Below, one piece after another: positions 1 through 5,266 of a DNA stretch of 5,266 bases; the stretch's first letter is position 1, and each line of letters starts with the position of its first letter. The stretch comes from Planctomycetota bacterium (lineage in GTDB: Bacteria > Planctomycetota > SBBH01 > JAHFOU01): the NCBI GenBank assembly GCA_023261525.1, contig JAHFOU010000181.1, positions 1-5,266 of the forward strand, read 5' to 3'. A program made the translations under genes and the position numbers. The notes beneath the pieces were generated by a model. The model searched no databases. It was not told the DNA's origin and saw only the letters and a program-made list of their open reading frames with translations.

Positions 1-1793
1 GCCAGGACCCGCCCGACGTGGATGCGTTCCACCTCCTGCAGGGTCACCAGGGGGCTGTCGGCCAGGGTCACGGAGACCGTGCCGGTCCCGCCGCCGCGGC
101 GGATGTCGGAGGGGATGTCGTCGAGCTCCAGGACGGGCTTCTCGGAGAGGACCACCATGCGCTCCAGGCAGTTCTTGAGCTCGCGCACGTTGCCCGGCCA
201 GGCGTGGGCGGACAGCACGGCCAGGGCCTCGGGGGCGATGGACTTGGACGGCTTGCGGCAGGAGGCCGAGAAGCGCGCCGCGTAGTGGGCCGCCAGCAGG
301 GGCACGTCCTCGCGCCGCTCCCGCAAGGAGGGCACGGCGATCCTCAGGACATTGAGGCGGTAGTAGAGGTCGCGGCGGAAGCGGCTGGAAGAGCCCTCCA
401 GGTCCCGGTTGGTGGCCGCCACGATGCGCACGTCCACCGTGCGGTCCCGGGTGTCCCCGAGGCGGCGCACCTGGCCGTCCTCCAGGACCCTCAGGAGCTT
501 GGTCTGGCAGGATTCCGGAAGGTCCCCGATCTCATCCAGGAAGAGGGTGCCGCCGTCGGCCAGCTCGAAGCGTCCGGGCTTGTCGTCCTGGGCCCCAGTG
601 AAGGCCCCACGCTGGTGGCCGAAGAGCTCGCTCTCGAACAGGGTCTCGGTGAGCACCGCACAGTTGACCACCTCGAAGGGCGCCTGGGCCCGCGTGCTCT
701 GGCGGTGGATGGCCCGGGCCACCAGCTCCTTGCCGGCCCCGCTCTCCCCGGTGATGAGGACGGGCGCCTGGGTGGGCGCGGCCTTCTCGATCAGGGCGAG
801 GACCTCGCGCATCGCGGGGCTGGCGCCGACCAGGTCGTGGCGGGAGGAGATCTGGCGCTCCAGGGCCGCGCGGCCGGCGGCCAGCTCCGCGAGGCGCTGG
901 ACCTGGACCGAGCGGGTCGCCAGGGCGATGGCGAAGGCGATGGCCAGCTCCAGGTCGGCATGCGCGAAGGCGGGGGCCTGGCCCAGGCGGTCGGCGTAGA
1001 GGGCGCCCAGCACGACCTCGCCGTGGCGCACCGGCACGCAGAGCACGCTGGAGACCGAGGCCCCGGCCAGGCTCTCGCTGGCGGCGAAGCGCCGGTCCGC
1101 CCCGGGAGCCCGGCAGAGCACGGAGTCCCCCTTCTGGCGCACGTAGGCGACCACGGAATTGGAGACGGGGGCCTTGAGGAGGGCGGAGGAGACGCCGGCG
1201 GCGGGCGGACGGAAGGGCTCCCAGATCCCCTCGCGGCCCACGGGCCTCAGCACGAAGCCGCGGTCCGCCCCCAGGGCGGAGGCCAGGGAGGAGGAGGCCC
1301 CCTCCCAGAGGGCCTCGAGGGAGGGCGCCTCGGCGGCGCGCCGGGCGAAGTCGAAGAGGGCCAGGAGGCGGGCATTGGAGCGGGCGACCTGCTCGGGCGC
1401 GTCCGGGGCGTCGGCCCTGAGGAAGTCCAGGCTCTGGCGGGTGATGGCCTCGGTGACGGCGGGCTCCTCGGCCAGGCCCTGGGCGGTGGCGGGCTCATCG
1501 GCCGACATCGCGCAGCGCAGGACGGTGCCCCCGACCTGGAGGCGGTCCCCGTCCTTCAGCTCGTGGCGCTGGACTTTCTGGCCGTTGACGAAGGTGCCGT
1601 TGCGGCTGCCCAGGTCCAGGACCACCCACTGGCCGCCCTCCAGGGTGATGGAGACGTGCTTGCGGGAGACGCCGACCTCCTTGAGGACGACGGCGTTGCC
1701 GTCCACGCGGCCGATGGTGCCCCCGCTGGGCCAGGGCAGGGCCATGCCCTTGAGCGGGCCCTCGTCGGCGCAGAGGGTGAGGGCGGGGGTCAT
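1..1793 (-). CDS. FHA-GAF-AAA+ sigma-54-dependent transcriptional activator, C-terminus cut off by window
   Basis: This is an enhancer-binding protein that would remodel RNA polymerase-sigma-54 holoenzyme to open promoters. The first 597 residues are visible. Residues 1-97 form an FHA phosphothreonine-binding domain, with GR at 28-29, SRKH at 43-46 and GSRNGTFVNG at 62-71. Residues about 143-292 look like a GAF domain, with the typical strand VLCVPV at 250-255 and LGALYADR at 262-269. The AAA+ domain spans about 320-550: Walker A GESGAGKE at 349-356, the sigma-54 contact loop GAFTGA at 396-401, Walker B GGTLFLDE at 414-421, sensor-I ATN at 460-462 and WPGNVREL at 532-539. The last residues (VTLQEVERIHVGRVL) match the usual lead-in to a Fis-type helix-turn-helix, which lies outside the window. 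There is no receiver domain, so signals probably come through a phosphoprotein (FHA) and/or a ligand (GAF). ATG at 1793 follows the dGTPase stop by 4 nt, with GAGAGGG at 1803-1809 as ribosome site. Its target genes cannot be seen. Confidence 0.95.
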   Translation of the reverse strand, partial: MTPALTLCADEGPLKGMALPWPSGGTIGRVDGNAVVLKEVGVSRKHVSITLEGGQWVVLDLGSRNGTFVNGQKVQRHELKDGDRLQVGGTVLRCAMSADEPATAQGLAEEPAVTEAITRQSLDFLRADAPDAPEQVARSNARLLALFDFARRAAEAPSLEALWEGASSSLASALGADRGFVLRPVGREGIWEPFRPPAAGVSSALLKAPVSNSVVAYVRQKGDSVLCRAPGADRRFAASESLAGASVSSVLCVPVRHGEVVLGALYADRLGQAPAFAHADLELAIAFAIALATRSVQVQRLAELAAGRAALERQISSRHDLVGASPAMREVLALIEKAAPTQAPVLITGESGAGKELVARAIHRQSTRAQAPFEVVNCAVLTETLFESELFGHQRGAFTGAQDDKPGRFELADGGTLFLDEIGDLPESCQTKLLRVLEDGQVRRLGDTRDRTVDVRIVAATNRDLEGSSSRFRRDLYYRLNVLRIAVPSLRERREDVPLLAAHYAARFSASCRKPSKSIAPEALAVLSAHAWPGNVRELKNCLERMVVLSEKPVLELDDIPSDIRRGGGTGTVSVTLADSPLVTLQEVERIHVGRVL

Positions 1794-1797
1794 ACCG

Positions 1798-2943
1798 CTA
1801 CGCCCTCTCGAACGGCAGGAACAGCCGCTGCCACTCCTGCTGGGCGAAGCGGTCCGTCATCCCGGCCACATAGTCGGACACCCCGCGGTGCAGGCCCTCC
1901 CGCTCGGCCCAGGCCTGGAACTCCGGCGGCAGTTCCTCCGGATGGCGCACGTACTCCTCGAAGAGCTCCGTGAGGATGCGCCGGGCCTTGGTGGCCATGC
2001 GGGCCACCCGGTAGTGGCGGTAGAAGCGCTGGAAGAGGAACTTCTGCAGGGCCGCCTTCTTCTTTTCCATCTCCGGACTGAAGCCCACCAAAGGCTTCTT
2101 CGCGGCACGGACATCTTCGAGGTCCTTCACCTTGGCGGCCTTGAGGCGCCGGGTGGTCTCCTCCAGCAGGTCCCCGACCTCCCGGTTGATCAGGAACAGG
2201 ATGGCCGGGGCCCTCGTCTCCTTCGGGCCGAGGTCGGGGTGCCTGGCCTTCACGGCGTCCCGGGCCTCCCGCCAGAGCGCCACCTCCTCGAGCTGGTCCT
2301 CCGTGAGGATGCCCGACTTCAGCCCGTCGTCCAGGTCGTGGTTGTCGTAGGCGATGGAGTCGGCGATATCCACCACCTGGCTCTCCAGGAGAGGGGCCTG
2401 GAGCTTCCCGAAGCCGGATTTGTCGCGGACCTTGGAGTGCTGGATCATGGATTCCCGGGTCTCGTACGTAAGGTTGAGGCCGGGGAAGCCCGGGTAGCGG
2501 TGCTCCAGGAGGTCCACGATGCGCAGAGCCTGGATGTTGTGCTCGAAGCCCCCGTGGTCCTTCATGAGGTCCCTGAGGGCGTCCTCACCCGAATGCCCGA
2601 ACGGCGTGTGGCCCATGTCGTGGGAGAGGGCCACCGCCTCGCAGAGGTCCTCGTTGAGCCCCAGGGCCCGGGCGATGGTCCGGGAGATCTGGGCGGCCTC
2701 CATCGAGTGGGTGAGGCGGGTGCGGTAGTAGTCGCCCTCGTGGTTCACGAAGACCTGGGTCTTGTACTCCAGGCGGCGGAAGGCCGTGCAATGGACCACG
2801 CGGTCCCGGTCCCGCTGGAAGGCGGTCCGGTAGGAGTGCTCGGCCTCGGCGTGGGCGCGGCCCCGGCTCAGCCCGCTCTTGGCCGCCCACCGGGCCAGGG
2901 TGGCCTCCTCGCGGGCCTCCAGATCCGGGCGCGTGACCGTCAC
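1798..2943 (-). CDS. dgt: Deoxyguanosinetriphosphate triphosphohydrolase-like protein (HD superfamily dNTPase)
   Basis: The product, 381 aa, belongs to the cytoplasmic dGTPase family, which splits dNTPs into deoxynucleoside and inorganic triphosphate and so trims dNTP pools. The HD-domain metal ligands are visible: H79 in LTHSMEAAQ, H108-D109 in SHDMGHTPFGH, and D195 in VVDIADSIAYDNHDLDDG. The N-terminal segment YRTAFQRDRDRVVHCTAFRRLEYKTQVF (residues 38-65, written here only as a landmark: RDRDRV 44-49 and FRRLEYKTQVF 55-65) and ETRESMIQHS (161-170) are also typical of the family. The length fits the shorter bacterial dGTPase-like subgroup rather than the roughly 500-aa E. coli enzyme, so the preferred substrate is uncertain. 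The start is GTG at 2943, which overlaps the HIT gene's TGA stop (GTGA) and is supported by GGAGG at 2949-2953; no in-frame ATG occurs before Met81. It is the middle gene of the three-gene leftward operon. The symbol is by family, not proven orthology. Confidence 0.95.
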   Translation of the reverse strand: MTVTRPDLEAREEATLARWAAKSGLSRGRAHAEAEHSYRTAFQRDRDRVVHCTAFRRLEYKTQVFVNHEGDYYRTRLTHSMEAAQISRTIARALGLNEDLCEAVALSHDMGHTPFGHSGEDALRDLMKDHGGFEHNIQALRIVDLLEHRYPGFPGLNLTYETRESMIQHSKVRDKSGFGKLQAPLLESQVVDIADSIAYDNHDLDDGLKSGILTEDQLEEVALWREARDAVKARHPDLGPKETRAPAILFLINREVGDLLEETTRRLKAAKVKDLEDVRAAKKPLVGFSPEMEKKKAALQKFLFQRFYRHYRVARMATKARRILTELFEEYVRHPEELPPEFQAWAEREGLHRGVSDYVAGMTDRFAQQEWQRLFLPFERA

Positions 2944-3464
2944 GAGAGCCTCCGGGCCTTGCGCAGGAGGAGCCAGAGCTGGTCCAGGTCCTGGGAGATC
3001 ACCCGGGTCCCGGAGACCGTGGTGAAGGAGTTGGTGTCCGAGCCCCAGCGCGGCACGATGTGGAGATGGAGATGGGTCTCCAGCCCCGCGCCGCCCGCCC
3101 GGCCCAGGTTCATGCCCAGGTTCCAGCCGTCGGGGGAGAGGACCCTCCCCAGGGCCTTGACGTAGGCCTGGGCCATCGCGGTCATGGCGGCCAGCTCAGA
3201 GGGCCTCAGGCCCCCGAATTCGGCCGTATGCCGGTTCGGGATGATCATGAGGTGGCCGTTGTTGTAGGGATACTTGTTCAGGATGCAGGAGACCTGGCGT
3301 CCGCGCTCCACCAGGTGGACCGCGCGGTCATCGCGCCCCCTCAAGGCCGCGCAGAGGAAGCAGGTGGGCCGGCGGCCCGCGGCCCGGGAGCGCTTGAGGC
3401 CCCTCAGGTAGCCCATCCTCCAGGGTGCCCAGAGTACCCCGGTCCCCTCCGCCGGATTGCTCAT
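2940..3464 (-). CDS. HIT-family nucleotide hydrolase/phosphorylase, Ap4A phosphorylase-like
   Basis: The product is a 174-aa histidine-triad protein. HIT enzymes attack the alpha-phosphate of nucleotide substrates such as diadenosine polyphosphates through the middle histidine of the triad. Here the triad is H131-L-H133-L-H135, followed by IVPRW, making H133 the expected nucleophile. LWAPWRMGYL at 11-20, CFLC at 35-38 (a probable half of a zinc site), LNKYPYNNGHLMIIP at 62-76 and NLGMNLGRAGGAG at 115-127 follow the layout known from mycobacterial Ap4A phosphorylase (the Rv2613c type), so an Ap4A-cleaving role is a reasonable inference; substrate specificity is not provable from sequence. The start chosen is ATG 3464 because AGGA at 3473-3476 sits 8 nt upstream; ATG 3473, in frame, would add three residues but has the ribosome site directly against it. 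It is first in the leftward operon and overlaps the dGTPase start by 4 nt, suggesting coupled translation. Confidence 0.93.
   Translation of the reverse strand: MSNPAEGTGVLWAPWRMGYLRGLKRSRAAGRRPTCFLCAALRGRDDRAVHLVERGRQVSCILNKYPYNNGHLMIIPNRHTAEFGGLRPSELAAMTAMAQAYVKALGRVLSPDGWNLGMNLGRAGGAGLETHLHLHIVPRWGSDTNSFTTVSGTRVISQDLDQLWLLLRKARRLS
2949..2953 (-). promoter_or_regulatory. Shine-Dalgarno deciding the GTG start of the dGTPase gene
   Basis: GGAGG on the minus strand lies 5 nt before GTG 2943, inside the last codons of the HIT gene. It supports GTG as the real start and, with the GTGA stop/start overlap, translational coupling of the two genes. Confidence 0.7.
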
Positions 3465-3472
3465 GGACGGCA

Positions 3473-3476
3473 TCCT
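3473..3476 (-). promoter_or_regulatory. Shine-Dalgarno deciding the HIT gene start
   Basis: AGGA on the minus strand lies 8 nt before ATG 3464. The competing upstream ATG (3473-3471) overlaps this same site and so has no properly spaced ribosome site, which favours the shorter protein. Confidence 0.5.
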
Positions 3477-3490
3477 ATCCGAAGGCAGGA

Positions 3491-3520
3491 TTGAAAGCAC
3501 CGGGCCCTCTCCCGCACAAT
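3491..3520 (+). promoter_or_regulatory. Candidate sigma-70-type promoter for the DUF4330-like gene, possibly leaderless
   Basis: TTGAAA at 3491-3496 and CACAAT at 3515-3520 are separated by 18 bp and resemble -35 and -10 elements. Transcription would start about 7 nt after the -10 element, at or next to A3528 of the ATG. The bases between (3521-3527) are all C, with no Shine-Dalgarno. This is a pattern match only. Confidence 0.35.
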
Positions 3521-3527
3521 CCCCCCC

Positions 3528-3983
3528 ATGCGCCCCCGGGACATCGCCGTCGCCGCCATCCTGGCCTGCCTGGGCCTGGCGCTCTACCTGGGCCTGGCGA
3601 GGCCCGAGTTCATCCGGAGCCTCCACGGCACCCTGCACGATGAGCCGACGGACGAAACCGTCCGCGTGGAGACCCTGCCGTCCCTGCCCTCCCTCCTCAA
3701 GATCGTGAAGGTCGGGGACGTCCAGGTCGGCCCCTCGGGCCGCTTCCGCGCCGAGCTCACGGAGATCCGCACCCGCAAGGCCCCCGAGCTTCCCCTGGAG
3801 CGCGGACGCCTGGACGAGGAGGTGAGGACCGTCCTCTTCCGCATCACCGCCAAACGGGGCCCGGACGGCCTGCTGCGCTTCGGGAGCTCCGTGATCAAGC
3901 CCGGCAACCGCCTGCGCTTCGACACCACCGCCTACGGCCTGGAGGTCCTCATCCTCTCCGTGGAAGCGGAGCGGGGGCGCTAG
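3528..3983 (+). CDS. Membrane-anchored DUF4330-like protein
   Basis: This 151-aa protein has one hydrophobic membrane segment at residues about 5-24, preceded by the basic MRPR, so the N-terminus is probably cytoplasmic and the remaining 125 or so residues lie outside the inner membrane. The soluble part looks beta-rich: IVKVGDVQVGPSGRFRAELTEI in the middle (K/V/G-rich strand pattern, roughly residues 59-80) and a C-terminal IKPGNRLRFDTTAYGLEVL at 123-141. This arrangement, a short TM followed by strand repeats ending in an 'IkxGxxlrFxTxxYxxxg' strand pair, resembles DUF4330 proteins, a family of unknown function; the assignment is from memory of the pattern and needs a profile search. It reads into the polymerase gene with a 1-nt gap (stop 3981-3983), so a part in polysaccharide assembly is inferred from context only. 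No ribosome site precedes ATG 3528, which follows a run of seven C. Confidence 0.72.
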   Translation: MRPRDIAVAAILACLGLALYLGLARPEFIRSLHGTLHDEPTDETVRVETLPSLPSLLKIVKVGDVQVGPSGRFRAELTEIRTRKAPELPLERGRLDEEVRTVLFRITAKRGPDGLLRFGSSVIKPGNRLRFDTTAYGLEVLILSVEAERGR

Positions 3984-3984
3984 C

Positions 3985-5139
3985 CTGGGCACGGCCACCG
4001 CGGCCCTCCTGCTGGCCTTCGTCCTGTCCCCCAAGGTCAGCCTGCTGGGGATCCCCCTGAGGGCCGACGACCTCCTGCTCCTCCTCCTGGCCGGGGCCTT
4101 CCTGGTCCGGAAGGGCTGGAGGCGCCTGGAATCCTCCCCCGTGGACGGGGCCCTTCTCCTCCTGGCGCTCTGCGCCTGCCTGTCGCTCTGCGCCGGCGCC
4201 CTCCAGGGGACCCTGCCCGGACTCGGGATGCCCCTGGCCACGATGGGCAAGCAGGGCGAGTACCTGGCCGGCTTCCTGGTCGCCCGGGCGTCCGGCGGGT
4301 CCCTGGAGCGCACCGCGCGGCTGGCCTGGCGGACCTCCGCCTGGCTGGGCGTGGTGGCCCTGGCCGAGCGCGGGGTCATGGCCTGGGTGGGGGACGAGGC
4401 GGACGACGGGGTGAGGGTCTTCTCCAACGCCATCTGGCCCGACCAGACCAACCACCTGGCCGGCTTCATGGCCTTCGGCGCCGTCCTGGGCCTGGCCCTG
4501 GCACCCCGGGAAGGCTCCCGCCTTGCCTTCCTGGGCTGGCTTGCCGGGGAGGGCCTCATCCTCCTGGGGATCCTGGCCACGGGCTCCCGCGGGGCCTTCC
4601 TGGCCGTGGTGGCCGCCGCGGCCGTATTCGCCGTGATGCGTCGGACCTGGAAACCCCTGGCCCTGGGCCTCCTCGTCCTGGCCGCCGGGGCGTCCACCCG
4701 GGATCGCGGCGGGCTTCTCCACGAATACAAGGCCTACCTCGTTTCGGAGGGGTTCGCGGAGGCCGGGGCCCCCAGGCTTCCCGAGACCGAGCGCAACCGG
4801 CTGGAGGTCTGGACCGCCCTGCGCGCCGACGTCCTGCGCTTCCCCCTGCTCGGGACGGGCCCGGGCTCCCGCAACCGGGTCTTCTACGAGAGCCAGTGGG
4901 TGATGACCCTGGCCGAGACGGGCGTCCTCGGCCTGGCCGCCCTCCTCCTGGTGCTGATCACCCTCGGGCGCACGGCCCTGGGCGTCGGAGGCCCCTGGGG
5001 CGCGGTCTTCCTCGGCCTCCTGGCCTGCGTGGCGGTCCAGGGCCTGGTGACCGAGAGCCTCCTCGTCACCCGCATCGCGGGGCCCTTCTGGCTCCTCTGG
5101 GGGGCCTTCCTGGGCGGGCGGGCGGAAATCCCGAGATAA
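3985..5139 (+). CDS. O-antigen ligase / Wzy-like polymerase family membrane protein with non-canonical start
   Basis: The product is a polytopic inner-membrane protein of the O-antigen ligase/Wzy_C type, which joins or polymerises lipid-linked glycans on the periplasmic side. Numbered from CTG 3985 it is 384 aa, mostly hydrophobic helices. Family marks are TGSRGA at 199-204 (start of the Wzy_C segment), a periplasmic-loop-like stretch at about 230-310 holding LGTGPGS (289-295) and LAETGVLGL (309-317). The common HN dipeptide before the last marker is replaced here by ES in FYESQW. The first canonical start, GTG 4141, would remove two segments that belong to the fold (LLLAFVLSPKVSLLGI and DDLLLLLLAGAFLV) and has no ribosome site. 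The frame is open from 3895 but holds no ATG, GTG or TTG before 4141. CTG 3985, with G-rich GGAGCGGGGG at 3968-3977 ahead, is the best guess. It is probably co-transcribed with the DUF4330-like gene. Ligase versus polymerase, and the glycan involved, are undetermined. Confidence 0.8.
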   Translation: MGTATAALLLAFVLSPKVSLLGIPLRADDLLLLLLAGAFLVRKGWRRLESSPVDGALLLLALCACLSLCAGALQGTLPGLGMPLATMGKQGEYLAGFLVARASGGSLERTARLAWRTSAWLGVVALAERGVMAWVGDEADDGVRVFSNAIWPDQTNHLAGFMAFGAVLGLALAPREGSRLAFLGWLAGEGLILLGILATGSRGAFLAVVAAAAVFAVMRRTWKPLALGLLVLAAGASTRDRGGLLHEYKAYLVSEGFAEAGAPRLPETERNRLEVWTALRADVLRFPLLGTGPGSRNRVFYESQWVMTLAETGVLGLAALLLVLITLGRTALGVGGPWGAVFLGLLACVAVQGLVTESLLVTRIAGPFWLLWGAFLGGRAEIPR

Positions 5140-5146
5140 GCCTTGC

Positions 5147-5165
5147 ATTGAGACTCGATCTCAAT
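5147..5165. promoter_or_regulatory. Upstream palindromic operator, Fur-family-like
   Basis: ATTGAGACTCGATCTCAAT is an inverted repeat with 7-bp arms (ATTGAGA/TCTCAAT) around a 5-bp centre, dyad at 5156. Its TTGAGA-n5-TCTCAA layout resembles Fur boxes of the TTGAGAATCATTCTCAA kind. It begins 8 nt after the polymerase stop and 82 nt ahead of the next gene's ATG, and it shares sequence with the operator at 5181-5200. Which regulator binds is inferred. Confidence 0.55.
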
Positions 5166-5180
5166 AGACTCTCCGGAAGA

Positions 5181-5200
5181 GAGACTGAGACTCAGTCTCA
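5181..5200. promoter_or_regulatory. Downstream palindromic operator, two overlapping perfect dyads
   Basis: GAGACTGAGACTCAGTCTC (5181-5199) is a perfect 9-1-9 palindrome centred on 5190. Shifted by 3 bp, TGAGACTCAGTCTCA (5186-5200) is a perfect 7-1-7 palindrome centred on 5193, the geometry of Fur-family half-sites. It is a second copy of the 5147-5165 site (TGAGACTC then TCTCAATA are shared), 37 bp apart centre to centre. A weak -10-like TATAGA follows at 5202-5207, so a bound protein would block the promoter. The following bases are not T-rich, so this is not an intrinsic terminator. Confidence 0.6.
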
Positions 5201-5214
5201 ATATAGACACATCC

Positions 5215-5220
5215 GGAGAG
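5215..5220 (+). promoter_or_regulatory. Shine-Dalgarno of the 5229 gene
   Basis: GGAGAG lies 8 nt before ATG 5229, at ordinary spacing, and supports that start for the truncated gene at the right edge. Confidence 0.7.
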
Positions 5221-5228
5221 CCTTCCCC

Positions 5229-5266
5229 ATGTCCCCCTTCCGAAACGCCCTGTTCCTGATCCTCCT
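5229..5266 (+). CDS. Start of an unidentified gene, probable exported protein (truncated by window)
   Basis: Only 12 codons plus two bases are visible: MSPFRNALFLIL. A basic residue (R5) followed by a hydrophobic run looks like the start of a signal peptide or membrane segment, so the product is probably exported or membrane-bound. It has a good ribosome site (5215-5220) and lies directly downstream of the paired palindromic operators, which suggests it heads a regulated, perhaps metal-responsive, transcription unit. The family cannot be told from this much sequence. Confidence 0.6.
   Translation, partial: MSPFRNALFLIL

Larger units (their letters stand above)
3465..3527. promoter_or_regulatory. 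Divergent intergenic promoter region between HIT and DUF4330-like genes
   Basis: The two operons face away from each other across only 63 bp, so the promoters for both must be here or overlap the coding ends. The rightward candidate is described separately. Reading leftward, TTGTGC (3519-3514) and TTTCAA (3496-3491) are spaced 17 bp apart but match the consensus poorly, and they occupy the same bases as the rightward elements; if both are used the two promoters would compete. No operator palindrome is apparent. Confidence 0.5.

Noticed and set aside
18..1973. Long plus-strand reading frame of 651 codons opposite the sigma-54 activator and the dGTPase 3' end
   Set aside because: The minus strand encodes clear FHA, GAF and AAA+ motifs over the same bases. 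The plus-strand product is a low-complexity Gly/Ala/Glu/Val/Leu protein typical of antisense shadows in high-GC DNA and runs across a real gene boundary.
1798..2943. Anti-phage defence role for the dGTPase
   Set aside because: Some dGTPases deplete dNTPs during phage infection, but here the gene sits between housekeeping-type neighbours with no other defence genes or mobile-element signs, so the sequence gives no support.
1159..3165. Plus-strand reading frame of 668 codons across three minus-strand genes
   Set aside because: It crosses the activator, dGTPase and HIT genes, has no recognisable domain and has no ribosome site; it is open only because stops are rare in GC-rich antisense frames.
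3465..4730. Upstream extension of the HIT frame (minus strand, to 4730)
   Set aside because: The added residues are Arg/Ala/Pro-rich without domain signs and lie opposite two well-supported plus-strand genes; the HIT fold starts properly at ATG 3464.
3949..5148. Minus-strand reading frame of 399 codons opposite the polymerase gene
   Set aside because: It is a Gly/Gln/Glu/Pro-rich antisense shadow; the plus strand encodes coherent transmembrane helices and Wzy_C motifs.
5181..5207. Intrinsic terminator after the polymerase gene
   Set aside because: The palindrome could form a hairpin, but it is followed by AATATAGAC rather than a T tract, and it repeats the upstream 5147-5165 motif, which fits an operator better.

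Overview
The window is very GC-rich and tightly packed, and it comes from a bacterium. A sigma-54 activator carrying FHA and GAF domains, together with an O-antigen-ligase-type membrane protein, points to a Gram-negative lineage with many such regulators, for example Acidobacteriota (Holophagae-like) or Myxococcota. That placement is a guess from gene content and base composition; no marker gene in the window fixes the taxonomy.

Left part (1-3464, minus strand): three genes read leftward in a tight operon. First is a HIT-family nucleotide hydrolase/phosphorylase (174 aa) resembling actinobacterial Ap4A phosphorylase. Next is an HD-domain dNTP triphosphohydrolase (dGTPase family, 381 aa), which begins with GTG inside the HIT stop codon (4-nt GTGA overlap). 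Last, 4 nt past the dGTPase stop, is an FHA-GAF-AAA+ sigma-54 enhancer-binding protein, cut by the window start just as its Fis-type DNA-binding helix region begins. The first two genes act on nucleotides; the third is a transcription activator that may respond to a phosphoprotein or a small ligand.

Middle (3465-3527): a 63-bp divergent intergenic region must hold promoters for both directions. The rightward -10-like element lies so close to the next ATG that the message may be leaderless.

Right part (3528-5139, plus strand): a small single-pass membrane-anchored protein resembling DUF4330 is followed after 1 nt by a polytopic O-antigen ligase/Wzy-like polymerase, suggesting a surface-polysaccharide pair. 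The polymerase has no ATG, GTG or TTG at its true N-terminus; its conserved first membrane segments lie upstream of the first canonical start, so it seems to begin at CTG 3985 or to depend on coupling or frameshifting.

Right end (5140-5266): an 89-bp, visibly less GC-rich leader holds two related palindromic operators (dyads centred at about 5156 and 5193, 37 bp apart) resembling Fur-family 7-1-7 boxes, then a Shine-Dalgarno and the first 12 codons of a gene whose product starts like a signal peptide. This operator array is the most interesting non-coding signal in the window. No rRNA, tRNA, CRISPR array, insertion sequence or clear intrinsic terminator was seen.
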